DNA of 64,000 nt from Corynespora cassiicola (GCA_022059125.1 JAEUWY010000020.1:2356001-2420000); one strand, 5' to 3'; shown: positions 12,637-25,154, counted from the first letter of the stretch. Notes: a model not told the origin generated them from the letters alone. Numbers and translations are program-made.

Positions 12637-14747
12637 TCACCTCCATCCCCATGACTCCTCGAGCTGCGTGATGGTTGCGGTCGGGGGAAATCCGTGAGTT
12701 CTTTCGCATCGCGACCAGAGACTGCTTAGGCGTTCTTGGTCACCTCGGTCTGAAAAACGGTCGCCAACTGTGGGCAATGATCAGCAGGAATCCTTGCGGG
12801 CAGTGCCTACAACCGAGACTCACCGAGAGCGATTGCAAAACACGCGACGAATTTTGCTGGCCACGCCTTTTGGTTAGACTCGGCCACGCCGCACAGTGTG
12901 CGTACATCTTCTTGCACTATTTTCTATCAAAATGCGTTAGCCCTGGAAATACATTGCCTTCTCTCGCTGTGTCCACCTACATCGACAATGGCGCGTGATT
13001 GCTTGTGTGATGGCCCTAGCTGTGGTATTGTCGGGTCGTGAACAACCAAAAGCATATGTGCCAGTGTATCTGTGCGGGTCAGTTTCGTCCATGCCGATGA
13101 TGAGCTCCCCTTACTATATTGTTTGCCCATGGCTACATACAGTCAGCAATCGTGTCCAAATCTTCTCGGCGGGGATTCCTTACCATGGCACTTTTCGTGG
13201 AATCGAATATCGGGAAAATTCTTGCCGCTCCCATCTCGGTCCTGGCGATAGTAGAATGGATCGAAACTGTCGGGGCGCCGTGTCCTCCACGCCGTGTTCT
13301 CATCCATCAGCTGGCTGAAGCGCACGACACTATGGCGTTCTTCGCCAAAGGCAAAGTTGCAGACGTCCCCAACATGCGCAATGGTTCGAGTGGCCCAGAT
13401 GGAATCATCGGCAGGATCGAGCGATCTGTCGGCCGGAAAGATGTGTAGCTGAAAAGACCGCTGGGACATGAGAGATATCCACAGCTCCTGGCGGAAGGCG
13501 GCCCAATATATGGCCTGCCTGAAATTTGGCCCCGATGTTCCGGCATAGCTTTGCTCAGTTGCCCTGATGATGGCCTGGGTGCCAAAGAGATGACCCTGGG
13601 GGTCAGAGCCTGTGATGGAAACTAGCAAAATGTGAGCTAGGCTACATGAGATTATAGACGGGGGAAGCCTTACTGTTCATCTCCTCCATCAACCTGAGAA
13701 TGATGGTTGCTGCAAGGAGTGCTTCGTCATGGACGGAAATCTTGTCATTCAGAGCAGGTATCAACGTTTCAAAACATCGCTGATAGTAGGCGTCGGCGAC
13801 ATATGGATCAAAGTCGGTGGTGCGGCTCAGTTGGCGTGCGGACAAGGCAAGAATGGCGTTCATCAGGGTGCTGTTCTTCTTTGCCCGCTGGACAATGTGG
13901 TTGCCAAAATGCCGTCTGTCGTCGACCATATCGAACTAGAAGGCGGCATGATTAACACGAGCCGGGTGTTGAAGAGGAGGACATACGCACAAAGAGAGCC
14001 ACATTGTCGATATAGTGCTGCAGTAGCATGGCCTCTTGCTCGTGTTCTAGCGGCCACAATATGGGGGCATTGGGGGGTTGCTGATAGACAAACGTGTGGT
14101 TTTCATTGTCAGTAAAAGGCGAATCATGGACATGGGCGTCGAATGTCGGAGGTGCAGACAGCGGGTGCTGCGACTGGGCGGGTGAGTCCGAGTTGAGCAG
14201 AGACAAGACGGTCAAGCCTTCGGTAGGGCTGATGATGGATGCCGGGGGCGTCTCCACCTGCTGCACGATGCTCAGGGAGGAACCGGCATCTGGGGAGTAG
14301 GCCTGCACGGTCGGGGTGGTGGAGAAGGGGTAGTAGTCCGCGTCCCCTGCATACTGGGACCTAATCTCTGAAGACTCGTCTAGGAACTGGACTATGGGGG
14401 GTTCGGATTAGTAAGGCAGAGTCTAGGCCGCCAATAGGGCGAGGGCATATTACTCCTTGGGGGCAGCGAGACCCAGGGCTGGGAGTCGCTGAAGGTCTCT
14501 TGGATGGAGGATCGGCGGAAGCGTCGCCCCGTCTCGTAGACGCAGTCCTTCTTAGCCTGCTCGCAGCGACCGCATTTGGGCAGCTTGCCATCACCTGTGG
14601 TTCGGTTCTCAGCCCACCTAGCTCGCTACGCCGTGTCGGTGCAATCTCTTACATCTGTAGTGACGCGTGCGGCAGCGGTTACTGCAGAGGCGCGTTAGGG
14701 CTGGCGGAGGGGCCAAGGGAGGGAGGATGGGGGCAGTACCATGGCAT
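12637..14747 (-). CDS. Zn2Cys6 transcription factor with fungal-specific middle domain
   Basis: Nuclear DNA-binding regulator, predicted 553 residues in nine exons (minus strand): 14747-14740, 14681-14653, 14594-14454, 14391-13991, 13935-13674, 13621-13184, 13132-12981, 12923-12824 and 12767-12637. Introns are 51-62 nt. The Zn2Cys6 cluster is at the extreme N-terminus (C3, C6, C13, C20, C23, C30) and is assembled from three exons, the first only 8 nt long. A Ser/Pro-rich linker follows, then the fungal_trans-type region with HFGNHIVQRAKK, ILALSARQLSR, SDPQGHLFGTQ and RTLCGVAESN. The short start MPC is the simplest model; an in-frame extension back to 14939 is possible. The acceptor of intron 6 is also uncertain: 13133 gives the usual length, and an in-frame alternative lies about 80 nt further on. 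The gene is divergent from the dioxygenase gene, so it may regulate that gene. Confidence 0.85.
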
Positions 14748-15279
14748 TTGGACAATGGATGCCCAGAATGGAGGACTGGCGGCGCGATGGGGGTCGTCGG
14801 AGTGAATTGCCCTCTCGCGTGGAGGAAGGCCGGGGCTCTGGAGATGGGCGACGCGGTTTACGGGGGATTGGAGGGCGCCGAAATCAACAGGTGCGGGGCC
14901 CCGATTTGGCAAAATTGCGCCGAAACCACCTGGGCCCACCCAACCACGACGCTCGCTTTACTAAGGCCCCGTGTAAGCAAAACGTCGGCTCTTTGGCGCC
15001 CAAAACATGCTAGAGCCCGTGGCCGGCGGGCGGGGTCTACCCCACAATTTTCAACACTTCTCGAACTGTCAAAAAGAGGAAATTTTCGCCTTGATCGCCG
15101 GCCCTCGTCACATCGACAGTCCGACGTGTTGCTTGTCGGCAGCATGCAGTGATGTAAAGGGCGCCCGGGGATGGCCATATATAGGCGGACTATTTTGCCT
15201 TTGCACCTGTGGTATTTTCGCGTCCATCATCCCTCTGCCCCCTACCCGTCGTGCCGTAGCATCTTGCAATCCGTCCAAT
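14748..15279. promoter_or_regulatory. Shared divergent promoter of regulator and PhyH oxygenase
   Basis: A GC-rich region of 532 nt between two divergent start codons. A TATATA element at 15178-15183 lies about 100 nt before the oxygenase ATG. CGG and CCG triplets are frequent, but I see no clear palindromic Zn2Cys6 site. Confidence 0.5.
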
Positions 15280-16447
15280 ATGCCGCACGCTCTGTCACCA
15301 GAACTTGACACCCCGAGCTTCCAGGGGAAACAGCTCTTCGTCAATGATGGCCGATTGCGTCCGGAGCAGGTGGGTGCCATGAACCAGTCAGCTCCCGATA
15401 TGCCCATCGAGGAACTCCGACGACGGTACAACGAAGACGGCTATGTCTTGATCAAGGGGCTTTTGCCAAGAGAGGATGTCTTGAAAGCCCGTGAGGAGTA
15501 TTTCAAGATGATGGCACCGAGCGGTGTTTTGAAACCGGGAACTGCACCTGTCGAGGGCATCTTTGATGATGCGAGGGACAAGGACGACTTTCCGGGGATA
15601 GGCTCGGGTGTTGCAGGTCAAAATGGCAAGCCTGGGCAGCTAACCGCACACAAATTCGTTGACCTCGCCCTGGAGGCCCATTATGCCGAGTGGTACAAGG
15701 AAACCTTTTGCAAACATCCTACACTGAAGGATATGGTCGCCCGTTTGAGTGGATGGGGCGAAAGCACCCTCGGTGTTCGAAGGAGTCTCCTGAGAAACAA
15801 CACTCCTGGCACCAAAGCCATCGGTGTGCACTATGACCAGATCTTTCTCAGACACGGCGAACCAACCAGCATGACGGCTTGGGTCCCCATTGGGGATGTC
15901 AGCCTCACTGGCGGTGGCTTGATTTACCTTGAGAATGGTGAGCCGCATGCTTCACTATTTTTTTTGAATCGAGAAATTGTTAACGACGTTCCAGGTCACA
16001 CTCTGGGCCGAGAGATTGAAGCAGATTTCACCAGCAAAGCCAAAGAGTCTGGCCTCAATGACGAAGAAGCAAAGAGTGCATTTAACCAGAACATGCTCAG
16101 TACAGGCCTCTTGGCCGACGGCCCTCGCGAGTATTCCGAGACTTTTGGCCGCCGCTGGCTGGTTACTTCGTACGAGGCAGGCGATGTCGTCTTTCATAAC
16201 CCTTTTGCTGTATGTGCTTCTCCAATTCTGCAACACTGCTGCATTCCAACTCTGATAAACATAGATCCATGCCTCAACGATGAATTACGATCCAAACAAT
16301 GTGATTCGAGTCGGCACTGACTTGCGCTTCGTGGATGCAAGCAAACCTTGGGACACAGTGAGTCTAAGTTAGATTGGAATCAAAGTGATCGAAGCTGACT
16401 ATCAAAAGCGCTGGGATAAAGACTACTCCTTCAACGATGGTGTATAA
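15280..16447 (+). CDS. Phytanoyl-CoA dioxygenase (PhyH) family oxygenase
   Basis: Fe(II)/2-oxoglutarate-dependent dioxygenase fold, predicted 334 residues. Exons are 15280-15937, 15995-16209, 16265-16357 and 16409-16447. The iron-binding HxD is in GVHYDQ (H184, D186), and the distal His is in the IHAST stretch (H293), joined by splicing. A downstream Arg in the IRVGTDLRF segment suits 2-oxoglutarate binding. The N-terminal part has the common RRRYNEDGYVLIKGLL block. Fungal members hydroxylate or desaturate small molecules, often in secondary metabolism. No CoA-specific signature is visible, so the substrate is unknown. No signal peptide or peroxisomal tripeptide is present: the protein ends in NDGV. 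The neighbouring divergent Zn2Cys6 regulator suggests a small regulated unit. Confidence 0.88.
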
Positions 16448-17129
16448 TATCATCGAGGACTCCAAACTTCGAACAGCCAGTGGGATTTAAGAAGTATGAA
16501 TTATGAGATTATAGCGGGAAACACCAAATGGCACCTGATTTGATGGGCCAGCCATATGAATGGGATGAAGATCATGATATCATATAGAACGTCTCTCGTT
16601 TCCGTGTCGTGTAGGGCAAGTATTGGCCATCTTCACATCGACATCGTAGAAATAGAGTCGTTTTTTTTTTCTTTCCGTAGTCTTCTTTCTGCCATTTTCT
16701 ACGCCCATGAGGAGCCTTGAAATCCCACCAGTAATATTACCACGTTGATTGTGGCTCGTTCTCGTACTGCTCGTTTTCGTATTGCTCATTCTCGTATTGC
16801 CACTGCCAATCTTTTTGAACTTAATATGTATTAGTGCGCACCATGGCACTTGAGAATGTGGAGTCGTACATGCTCATTGTTTATACCAAGTCATAAATTC
16901 TACCTAAAGTATAATGATTATTTTGTGTACTCCAATGGAATTCACTGAACGAAGCCTTTGTTCAGTCTTCACAATGCCGATCGCCAACCTATATTAGCAC
17001 TAACGCACTTACACCTCCGGGCCATCCATTCGAACAGTTGTTCTGAAACATCTACATGAGATTTCCATGGGTTCTGGAGAGATAAATTCTTGTCTTATTA
17101 GAATTTATAGCTGTGCTCAACTAATCGTC
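16448..17129. other. Intergenic region with a short 15-nt tandem repeat
   Basis: No gene is recognised. It contains three imperfect 15-nt copies at about 16,754-16,801 (annotated separately). Confidence 0.45.
16754..16801. repeat. 15-nt minisatellite, three imperfect copies
   Basis: The unit GCTCGTTCTCGTATT is repeated three times with single-base C/T and A/G differences. The copies keep frame with each other, but no supported gene covers them. Confidence 0.7.
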
Positions 17130-17492
17130 ATGGCCTCACCATCCTTTGCGACGTGCCCTTATGGCATGCTTAACCTGAGGGCGGCTGCAGAGAGCATAGC
17201 TATTCTTAATGGATCGACCCAGCCTTTCCACCAGAAGCTCGGGTCTTGGTTGGTAGATGCTTATTTGAGTGGCGATTTCTCGTCCATCAGCGCTGAAGCG
17301 ATTGAGCCGCTCGGCTGTCGCATTCGATCAACGTCCGACCTTAGTATCTTGGTGTGTGCATACAGCAACGCTCGCGCGTTGAAGGAAAAGGCGAAGAAGC
17401 AAAAAATGGGACATGAGCTTTATTTTTATGGGTGTGCGCCGAGCCGGGAGGCGGCAATCGAGGCTGGATCGTTGATGAGGACGCTCTCCTGA
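17130..17492 (+). CDS. Possible small hypothetical protein
   Basis: An open frame of 120 residues from the ATG at 17130; an in-frame ATG at 17067 would give 141. Composition is protein-like, with alternating hydrophobic and polar stretches and a basic KEKAKKQKMG segment near residues 91-100. I recognise no family, and no introns or partner genes support it. It is isolated in an otherwise non-coding stretch, so it could be spurious. Confidence 0.3.
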   Translation: MASPSFATCPYGMLNLRAAAESIAILNGSTQPFHQKLGSWLVDAYLSGDFSSISAEAIEPLGCRIRSTSDLSILVCAYSNARALKEKAKKQKMGHELYFYGCAPSREAAIEAGSLMRTLS

Positions 17493-18173
17493 ACTAAATT
17501 TCGCCTACGTCATCTACTATGGCATGCTTGGAAAATACAGGTGCAAGGGGCTCCAACATGCTTTATAGATTATAATATCTAATGGCACGTTATGAAAACG
17601 TTTCTACCAGGAAGAAAATGTGTGTGTGGACAAGGGATAACCGCCAAGTTCAGCTTGGACGACCTGCATGTGACACTACACGAGGCAATTACTTTGGAGT
17701 GATGGCGGCCATGACTGTATTAAGGGCTATTTTTGTTTTGGACCGACTATGTATTTATTTGGGTATTTTAAGTAAAATTATATTTATCTCAAAGACTGAC
17801 TGATCCTTGCAGTTGCAAAGAATGGCCTGTATCTCTGCTGAGCCCCACTTTTCGCACAATGTTCTGCAAGCCCGGGCCGGTTTTCTAGAGCTTTCCAGTC
17901 ATCATATCGTACGCACAACACCAAAAACATAGCTCTGCTGGTTGTCACGCTCATTATACTTGCTGTAGGTGTAACTGAAATCTAGTGCCTAGTGTACCTG
18001 TGCGTCACATCAACTGGCTATACCTAGCGCTATACCCTCCGAAACCTGTGCTCGTCCTTTCAAACGCCCCGTTAATCTAACCGCGAGCCTCTGTTGACAG
18101 AACCCCTTACTCACGGAAGAGACTCTCAACAGCAATAAACCTGTTAAAATCCACTTTCACATTCACTTCGACG
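17493..18173. other. Intergenic region
   Basis: Nothing coding is seen. It is AT-rich in its first half (17,560-17,800) and presumably holds the promoter of the next gene in its second half. Confidence 0.4.
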
Positions 18174-19811
18174 ATGACTCGCTTTTTAGAGAGGGAGTCG
18201 GTCAGAGTCACAGCTTCGGCTCCTAATATTTCACGTAAGCTCCGATTAACCTCGAAACACCCTTCACCTGCGAAAAACCAGACGGCCGTCATCTCCACAG
18301 AAACGACGCCCACAATGGAGAGCGGTGGTATCAAAATTCGGGGACCCGACCACGATGCCAAATCAGATCCGAAATGCGGCTTCGTCGAGCTCGAAGTTGC
18401 TCTCGCCATCGCACAGGCGCTGGCAAATAGCGAAAGCAACGACGACGCTGACTTGGCAAACTGGATTGAGAGGAACATCCTCTACCAAGACCCAGAAGAC
18501 ACTGACTCCCGTCCCATCAAATCTGCCGACGGTGTCGGCAAGATTCACCAGGCTTACAAGCGAGCTCGCATGCTCACCAACCGCGCCGTGGATAAATGGC
18601 CATTTTTCGACGTGCGAGGACGAAAAATGACACTCAAAGCAGTCAAGGAACTCAGTGAAGCTTACCAAGAGACGGAAGAGAAGAATGAAGATGCGCTCCA
18701 GGCTCTGACTCTGGGTGAGCACGTCCCTGAATCACGAATTGCTGTCGTCACCGAGCCCCAAGGTCAGTCAAGCACAGCGACTCACTATCTCAAATAAGGC
18801 TGCGGCTCTGGAAATCTCTTAACATATTTCCATGTTCCCACAAAATTCATCTGATACACCCAAGGTTGACCATCACAGAATTCCACTCTGAGTCACACTC
18901 TGTGCCAGCAGTACGAGCAGGAGCAGGAGCACCAGCACCGTCCCCTGGCTCCCATCGCGAGGAAACTGAGATGGAATCGAGTTTTTATTCAGACACTATC
19001 GGTAGGTATCTTTTGTATCCCAATGGACCATGATACTGTGGCGTTGCTTTTTCTACCATGCCACATTTATACTAACACACGAACAGCCGTGAACACTGAC
19101 CAGCAACCTACCCCGGCGGCCCTCAGCTTCACCCCCGCCAGCCAGGTCACCGTCATAGAGTACCCCGAGGAAGACAGCTTCATCTTCGAAAACTTCCCCC
19201 TCAACTCGGCCCACGCCCTCCCCATCCAAGGCCCCCTCGACAACCTCCCCGCCCCCTCCGCCATGAAACCCCCCAAGCGCAAAGCCCCAGCCCCAGCCCC
19301 AGCCCCCCAAAAGCGACCCCGCGAATCCAAACAAAAGAAAAACTTCCCGGCACCCAAGGTCCCCCAAGCCCCCGCTCAACCCACCACCGCAACCGCCGCC
19401 ACCGCCGCCACCGCCGGCCGCCGCGTAACCCGCCTCAAAGTAAAAGTACCTCCCCACCTCATAGACCCCAAGACCAAACACCGCGCCACCGCCACCGCCA
19501 GCTCCCTCCCTGCACTACCGAGCCCATCGCTCTCCCCGCACCTCCACGCCGCTCCCTCGTCGGCGTCCTCGTCCAGCGTGCACGAGCCCGGCACCGTGGA
19601 GCTCGGGTACCGCATCTGGAGTGCCGGGGGCGGCGCAACGTTTGTGCGGGTGCCCGAGGCGAGCCGCGAGGTCGAGGGCGTGGCGAGGCGGTATGCAGAG
19701 TGGGTGTCGAGGAAGGAGCCCAAGGGGCGGAAATTGTCGTTTGAGGAGTTCAGGGAGTTGGTGGAGTTTTTGAGGGGGTTGGGGGAGGGGGAGGGGGAGG
19801 GGGGGTTGTGA
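18174..19811 (+). CDS. Hypothetical protein, low-complexity and probably nuclear
   Basis: Predicted 478 residues from exons 18174-18762, 18879-19001 and 19087-19811, whose splice phases agree (introns 116 and 85 nt). An alternative in-frame start at 18315 would remove 47 residues. Residues of about 60-190 look folded and helical, with conserved-looking patches LANWIERNIL and WPFFDVRGRKMTL. The middle is a Pro/Ala-rich basic region with PPKRKAP and QKRPRESKQKK, plausible nuclear localisation signals. The C-terminus (about residues 395-478) looks folded again and ends in a Gly/Glu run. I recognise no family. The C-rich to G-rich switch near 19,570 matches other genes here. The function is unknown. 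Confidence 0.6.
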
Positions 19812-21324
19812 GCGGCCAGTATGGAGGTTCTGTGCGGGTGGGACTGGCATTCGTTATTTGGGAGAGGGGATTTGTGCGTGGACTTTTCTAGGGGGCTTTC
19901 TTTGAGGCTCTGTTTTCTCTCTCTACAGGGATTGGGTGTTATTTTGGCATCGACTACGATCATTGATGATGGGGATTGCAAAAGTTTGGAGTTTAATGCG
20001 ATTGGGAATGGCTGTTTGGGCTGTTCGATATTGGAGGATCAAGGATACGGTCTAGAAGACAGAGGACTAGGTCATGCTTAGTGTTTCATGCAGAATCTTC
20101 TGTTCGGGATGGTGGATCTCTCTGATTCATGTGTGGTGTTTGGTACCTTTGGCTGGTATAAAGACCCGACAAAGAGCACGTCAAACCCAAAGCAGCGGAC
20201 AACACCGAATTCCATACCAGGACCAAGAAAAGTAGAACGACGAGGTCGGGTTAAGCTTCTTAAGCATTGCATGGGCACACGGTGACGGGAATTAAAGTAG
20301 ATGCAAGGCAGGGGCTTTGGGGGCGATGCGGGTGCGGCGCTAGCGTTCCAGCGCTGGGGATCGATGTCCTAGGAGATGCACGAGGCTGGCCTGCATGGAA
20401 ACAATCACCAAGAGCCATCGAGCAAAAGAATGTGTTTATTGCTGCTAGCTAGAGACTTGAGTTGAGATTTCCCGCGCGTTCATGTGGCCATATGCCATCT
20501 TTGAGCTGCCAATCCCGCAACAGTCAGACGCCCAGTGCGTGCTTTGGCGCTTTGGGGAGCTACACCAGCCCGCCATACGCCTACACCACCCCTCCTGCTT
20601 CTACCCAGTCCATACTGTGCCCATATGCCACACCCTCCGAACCAATATCTCCAAAAATGATCCTACACATTCTCAGAAGCGTAGCCATTTCTCAGTACGA
20701 GCCCCCCCCGGATGGGCATGTGCCTATACACACATGCGCCCCCAAGCGGGAGAAAGAAGTACAACAAGCGTCCTCGCATGTCCCCACAGTAAAGCGTTCC
20801 ATCGATACCCAAGATCCAGCCCTCTAATCTCAGGCCATGGGGACAAATGGACCGCTTGCAACGTACCGACAGCCAAGGACGCTGGCTTTGCCTCCTGCAT
20901 GAGAAGGGGCAGGTGTACGGAGCTCGCGGGCCCTCCACGACGCGCGCAACATGCGGGCTGGAGCGCCCATTCTATACATCGGCCGCCCAAGGGTCGACTC
21001 TGCTCTAGAACCCGAGTTTCCCCTCATCGCATGCCACCAGGCGCCACTCGATATGCTGGATGCGTCAATCGATAGTCCCAGCTCCAGCCTCAGCCCAGCT
21101 CCCACGCCCACCCGCCCGCCTGGCCCGCCTCGCGCCTAACTAGAAACCCACCGTTCTCGCCCCATCTCCACCGCGGCTGACACAGGACCCAGCATCCGCG
21201 TCCGCGTCCGCGCGCGTCTTCTCCTTTCCGCTTTGCTCGACGCTTGCGTGCGCCCGGGACCCGCCCATCTGGCGGGGGTGGGCCGGGGCCACGGCGGCGG
21301 CGGCGGCGGCGGCGGGCAGCGGGC
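19812..21324. other. Intergenic region with GC-rich microsatellites
   Basis: Several overlapping frames exist on both strands, but none shows a family, splice structure or consistent composition. Near 21,200-21,215 there is a short GTCCGC repeat, and near 21,293-21,315 a (CGG)n run. I call no gene. Confidence 0.45.
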
Positions 21325-21705
21325 GGACGGCGGTACCGCCTAGTCCATGCATGTTCCAACGCCCTTCTCCCCCTCTAGCAAGACGGCCGCGAATCTCTAC
21401 ATGGGCGGCGCCCCGGGTCGCCTCTTATAGGAGATATCGAGATCAATGCGACGGCGGTACCGCGTAATCCACGAATGTTGCAACGTCCTTTTTTTTTTCT
21501 CTCCGGTAAGACGGCTGCGAATCTCTACTTGGGCCTGTGTCGCCTCTCACAGGAGACATTGAGGACAAGGCGGCGGCGGGCAGTGGTACCGCCTAGTTCA
21601 TGCATGTTCTAACGCCCTTTTTTCCCTCTAGTAAAATCTAGTAAGATGACCGCGAATCTCTATATAGGCGGCGCCGCCGTGTCGCCCCTCATAGGAGACA
21701 TTGAG
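21325..21705 (+). repeat. Three-copy tandem repeat, unit about 125 nt
   Basis: Three imperfect head-to-tail copies. Each has GGTACCGC (at 21,332, 21,456 and 21,585), then ATGTT..AACG, a T/C-rich tract, AAGACGGC-like or AAGATGACC, GCGAATCTCTA, and GTCGCC..AGGAGA. Spacing is 124 and 129 nt. The copies differ by many point changes and small indels, so the duplication is not recent. The array ends about 270 nt before the carboxylesterase ATG. Confidence 0.85.
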
Positions 21706-21978
21706 AGCAAACAAGCGAAATCTCCGCGCGCACGCGCCTGATTACGAGGTCGCCGGGCTGGGAGAACGTGCGCAACGCCCCCGTGGAACGAAATAATAGG
21801 GTCGGCGTCGTGGTAGTGGGTTGATTAGGGCCATTTGCTTGGGCCTGGGACCCTGGGGTTTGGGGTTTCCTTTTCTTGATCGCCTTCGCTCGCTCGTCAT
21901 TGCGAACAAAGGCCCGCTGCCGTTTCCTCACCCTTTTTCTTTTCTTTTTAATCGCTCAGGAGCTTTGTGCGGGGCATC

Positions 21979-23952
21979 ATGAAGGTCGCGGCTTCGATTG
22001 CGCTGCTCGCCGCGCTCAATGGCAATGGCAATGGCATCGGTGCCCGCGCTGAGCCCATCCCTCTGGTTGCGCGTTCCGGCCCGTCGGTCGACTTGGGGTA
22101 CTCGAGCTATCAGGGTACCTTTGACGCCGCCAGCAATGTCAACATCTTCAAGGGGTAAGATCTTCCATTGCGCAATCGAGTCGCCGAGACTGACGCCGCC
22201 GTCTTCCAGAATCAGATATGCCGCGCCGCCGCTGGGAGACTTGAGGTTTGCCGCTCCTCAGACTCCCACGCAGAACAGGACCTCCACGCCCATCCCAGCC
22301 ACCCAGGATCCGCCGAGATGTCCTCAGACGGGCACTACGCCCCTCGTTCCCGCCGTCTACGGCTTCGTATCTGGCCCCGGAGACGAGGACTGCCTCTTCC
22401 TGAACGTGTTTGCTCCCGCCAACGCGAAGAACCTGCCCGTCTTCTTCTGGATCCGTGCGTCTCCCATGTCTTGAAGTATGGCAATTTCCCCGCTGATAGG
22501 CTTCGCAGATGGAGGAGGATATGGCTTGTTTTCTGCCTCTGGCCTCGACCCCATTGAGTTCATGGCCACCAACGACAACAAGTTTGTCTCGGTCGTGATC
22601 CAGTACCGCCTCGGCGCGTTTGGCTTCCTGCCCGGCGACGACGTCAAGGCCGGTGGCGCGCTCAATGCGGGCCTGCTCGACATGAACTTTGCCCTGCAGT
22701 GGGTGCAAAAGCATATTCGCAAGTTTGGCGGCGACCCCTCGCGCGTCACGCTGGCCGGCGAGTCTGCCGGTGGCGGTGCGGTCATATACCAGTCCATGGC
22801 GTACGGCGGCAAGCAGAAGCAGAAGCTCTTTAACAATGTACGGAGGCATTGGAACAGAGATGTTCAAGGATACGGCTAATTCATATCACTCAGATCATCG
22901 CGTCCAGCCCTTGGATTCCATACCAATACAACTACAATGACGCCATTCCCTCCAAAGCGTACACCGACTTCACCACCGCTGCTGGCTGCTCCAGCGCCTC
23001 CGACAAACTCGCCTGCCTCCGCTCTGCCGACTCCCCCGTCCTCCAGAATGCCAGCGCCCAAGTCTCCGAAGCCGGCGCCTTTGGCACGTTTGCCTTTGTT
23101 CCCGTCACGGACGGGACCTTCATCCAGCAGCTGCCCACACGCCAACTGCTCTCGAAGAAGCTGAACGGCAAGCGTGTGCTCGCGGGCAACATGGCCAACG
23201 AAGGCGTCCCCCTCGCCCCACCCACGATCCGCACCCTCGCCGAATTCCGCGCCTACATCACCACCACCTTCCCCAACTTCTCCGCCCAGCAAAAAGCCGC
23301 CCTCGAGCGCCAGTACGCGTACCAGGGCGACGACCGCGCCACGGACCCCGCGGCCCCGCTGTTCGACACGACGGGCACCTCGTCCCCCACCGCCGTCAAC
23401 CAGTCCTCGTTCGGCACCGGCCAGCAGCAGCGCACGGCCAACGTCTTCGCAGAGAGCGCCTTCATCTGCAACGCCCACTGGTTCGCAGACGCAATGCCCC
23501 AGGCCTGGCGCTACCAGTTCAGCGCCCCGCCCGCCTACCACGGGTTCGACCTGCAGTCCCTCTGGTCCAAGGGCGCCATCGCCCCCGGCCGCGGCTTCAC
23601 CCACGCCTTCCAGAAGATCTGGGGCAGCTTCGTCGTGGGCGACTCGCCGCGGATCAGCGTCGAGGATGCGAAGGCTGGGTTCGCGAATGCGACGGTGCCG
23701 CCGCCCGCCAAGGGGACGAAGGGGTTGATCGAGTGGCCGGCTTGGGATCCGAAGAGCCCCGTGTTGCTGAGCTTGAATGCGACGGGCGGTGTGCCCGTGT
23801 TCAATAACGTGACGGAGAATTTAAAGTACAATGTCTATGCGGACCCGGGGGTTACGAATGTGTTTGAGTTGGCGGATGCGAGGAAGTGGGAGGGCGGGAG
23901 GGGGGAGAGGTGTGATTGGTGGGAGAGTGTTAGTGGGAGTGTGCCGTATTGA
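21979..23952 (+). CDS. Secreted type-B carboxylesterase/lipase
   Basis: Alpha/beta-hydrolase of the type-B carboxylesterase family, predicted 602 residues. Exons are 21979-22154, 22210-22454, 22509-22837 and 22894-23952. A hydrophobic N-terminus (MKVAASIALLAAL) with a likely cleavage near residues 24-26 suggests secretion. The family start IRYAAPPLGDLRFAAPQ follows. The oxyanion-hole HGGG is completed across the second intron. The nucleophile lies in GESAGGG (about S226). The acid is probably the Glu in ANEG and the base the His in AYHGFDL; both are assigned by family resemblance. Two short Cys spacings (RCP..DEDC, GCSS..LAC) suit family disulphides. Fungal members cleave esters of carbohydrates, lipids, phenolics or polyesters, and the substrate cannot be read from the sequence. 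The 3' third is strongly G-rich, as in other genes of this window. Confidence 0.9.
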
Positions 23953-25154
23953 GGAGAGGGAGGGCGGAGAAGGTTGAGGTGTGTAATGAGCGACGTGTAT
24001 ACGCACATAAGATTAGCGTTGGCCTCTTTACACGGATGATAATGTCTGAATATAATGTACATGATTGATTCGACGGTTCATGTGTTGAGTAGTGTGTGTA
24101 TGTGAGTGAGATGAGTGTTTTGTCGTAGACGAACAAGTTTAAACCGTGGGAACAGAGAGGTGCTGTGATGATTTTGAACGTGGTAACATCGTGTGTCAGC
24201 ACAATATGTGTGGATTTCTTTCAGAACTCCATGTTTCTATTCAGCAAGAGAACTGGCATCTGTGCTACTGTTTGGAGCGATACGGGTAGTGATTGAATTC
24301 CACGTTGTACTATCCGTTTCTTACAAAAGACGAATCACTCTGTAAGAGGACAAGTACATGTATCTACAAGGAGAATATGAGGTGTGATTGATCTGAAGGG
24401 ACTTGAGAAACCAGTAATATATATGCTAAATGGTGAAGACGCCAAGTGCGCTGGGTAGTCTAGAGGAGTTGGTGAAACTACTGCCCGATTATCAACGTTG
24501 AGGCGACATGTGTAGTAAGCTTTATTCCTAGTGATGCTTTATATGATTTCATCTCTCTATAGCCTTCATTCTTTGATTGGTACGCACTTTGTTCTACCGC
24601 GGACTGGACTCTGTTTGGTCTCTCCGCCTGCTTTGGCGACATGGACAAATATTCTTCTAAACAGTGTACCCCGCCATCTCATAAAATACCCTTTATAAAG
24701 CATGCATCCATCCAAAAACGCATAGCACAGCACCTCAAGTCTATACATGAACACGCCCACCCATCCTTTTCATCCAAATGCCCACCCCTGCAAACCAAGC
24801 CTAGGCCTATATCAAGCCAAATAACCTCTTCCACCCGCCACCAACAGCACCACCAACACTCCTCCAAGGATACGTTCAAGATAGCGCTCCCCTCCACCCA
24901 AACAAAGTCAATCTTCAATTCTCACCCGCCAACAATCCACTTCCCGTCCCTCCCTCAAATAAACAGCCCCAGCCCTGCAGCAAATCCCTTCCAATCCCTC
25001 CCTCGCTTGCCTGGCCCCACCCCATCGATCCTCCAGAAACCAAGCCCATCCCCGATAAAGCAGCCAAGTCCGTCCCCCGGTCCGTCCCCCAGCCAGGCCG
25101 GCCAGCACACCGGTTCGCTCATCGGCGCATCTCCGCGTCCAAGGCCATGGCCGC

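Noticed and set aside
16580..16849. 89-codon minus-strand frame over a 15-nt repeat
   Set aside because: Its content is largely the repeat and a lysine/arginine run from poly-T DNA; no other support.
20482..21139. Overlapping frames of up to 197 codons
   Set aside because: Several frames on both strands cover the same DNA, and none shows a motif or consistent composition.
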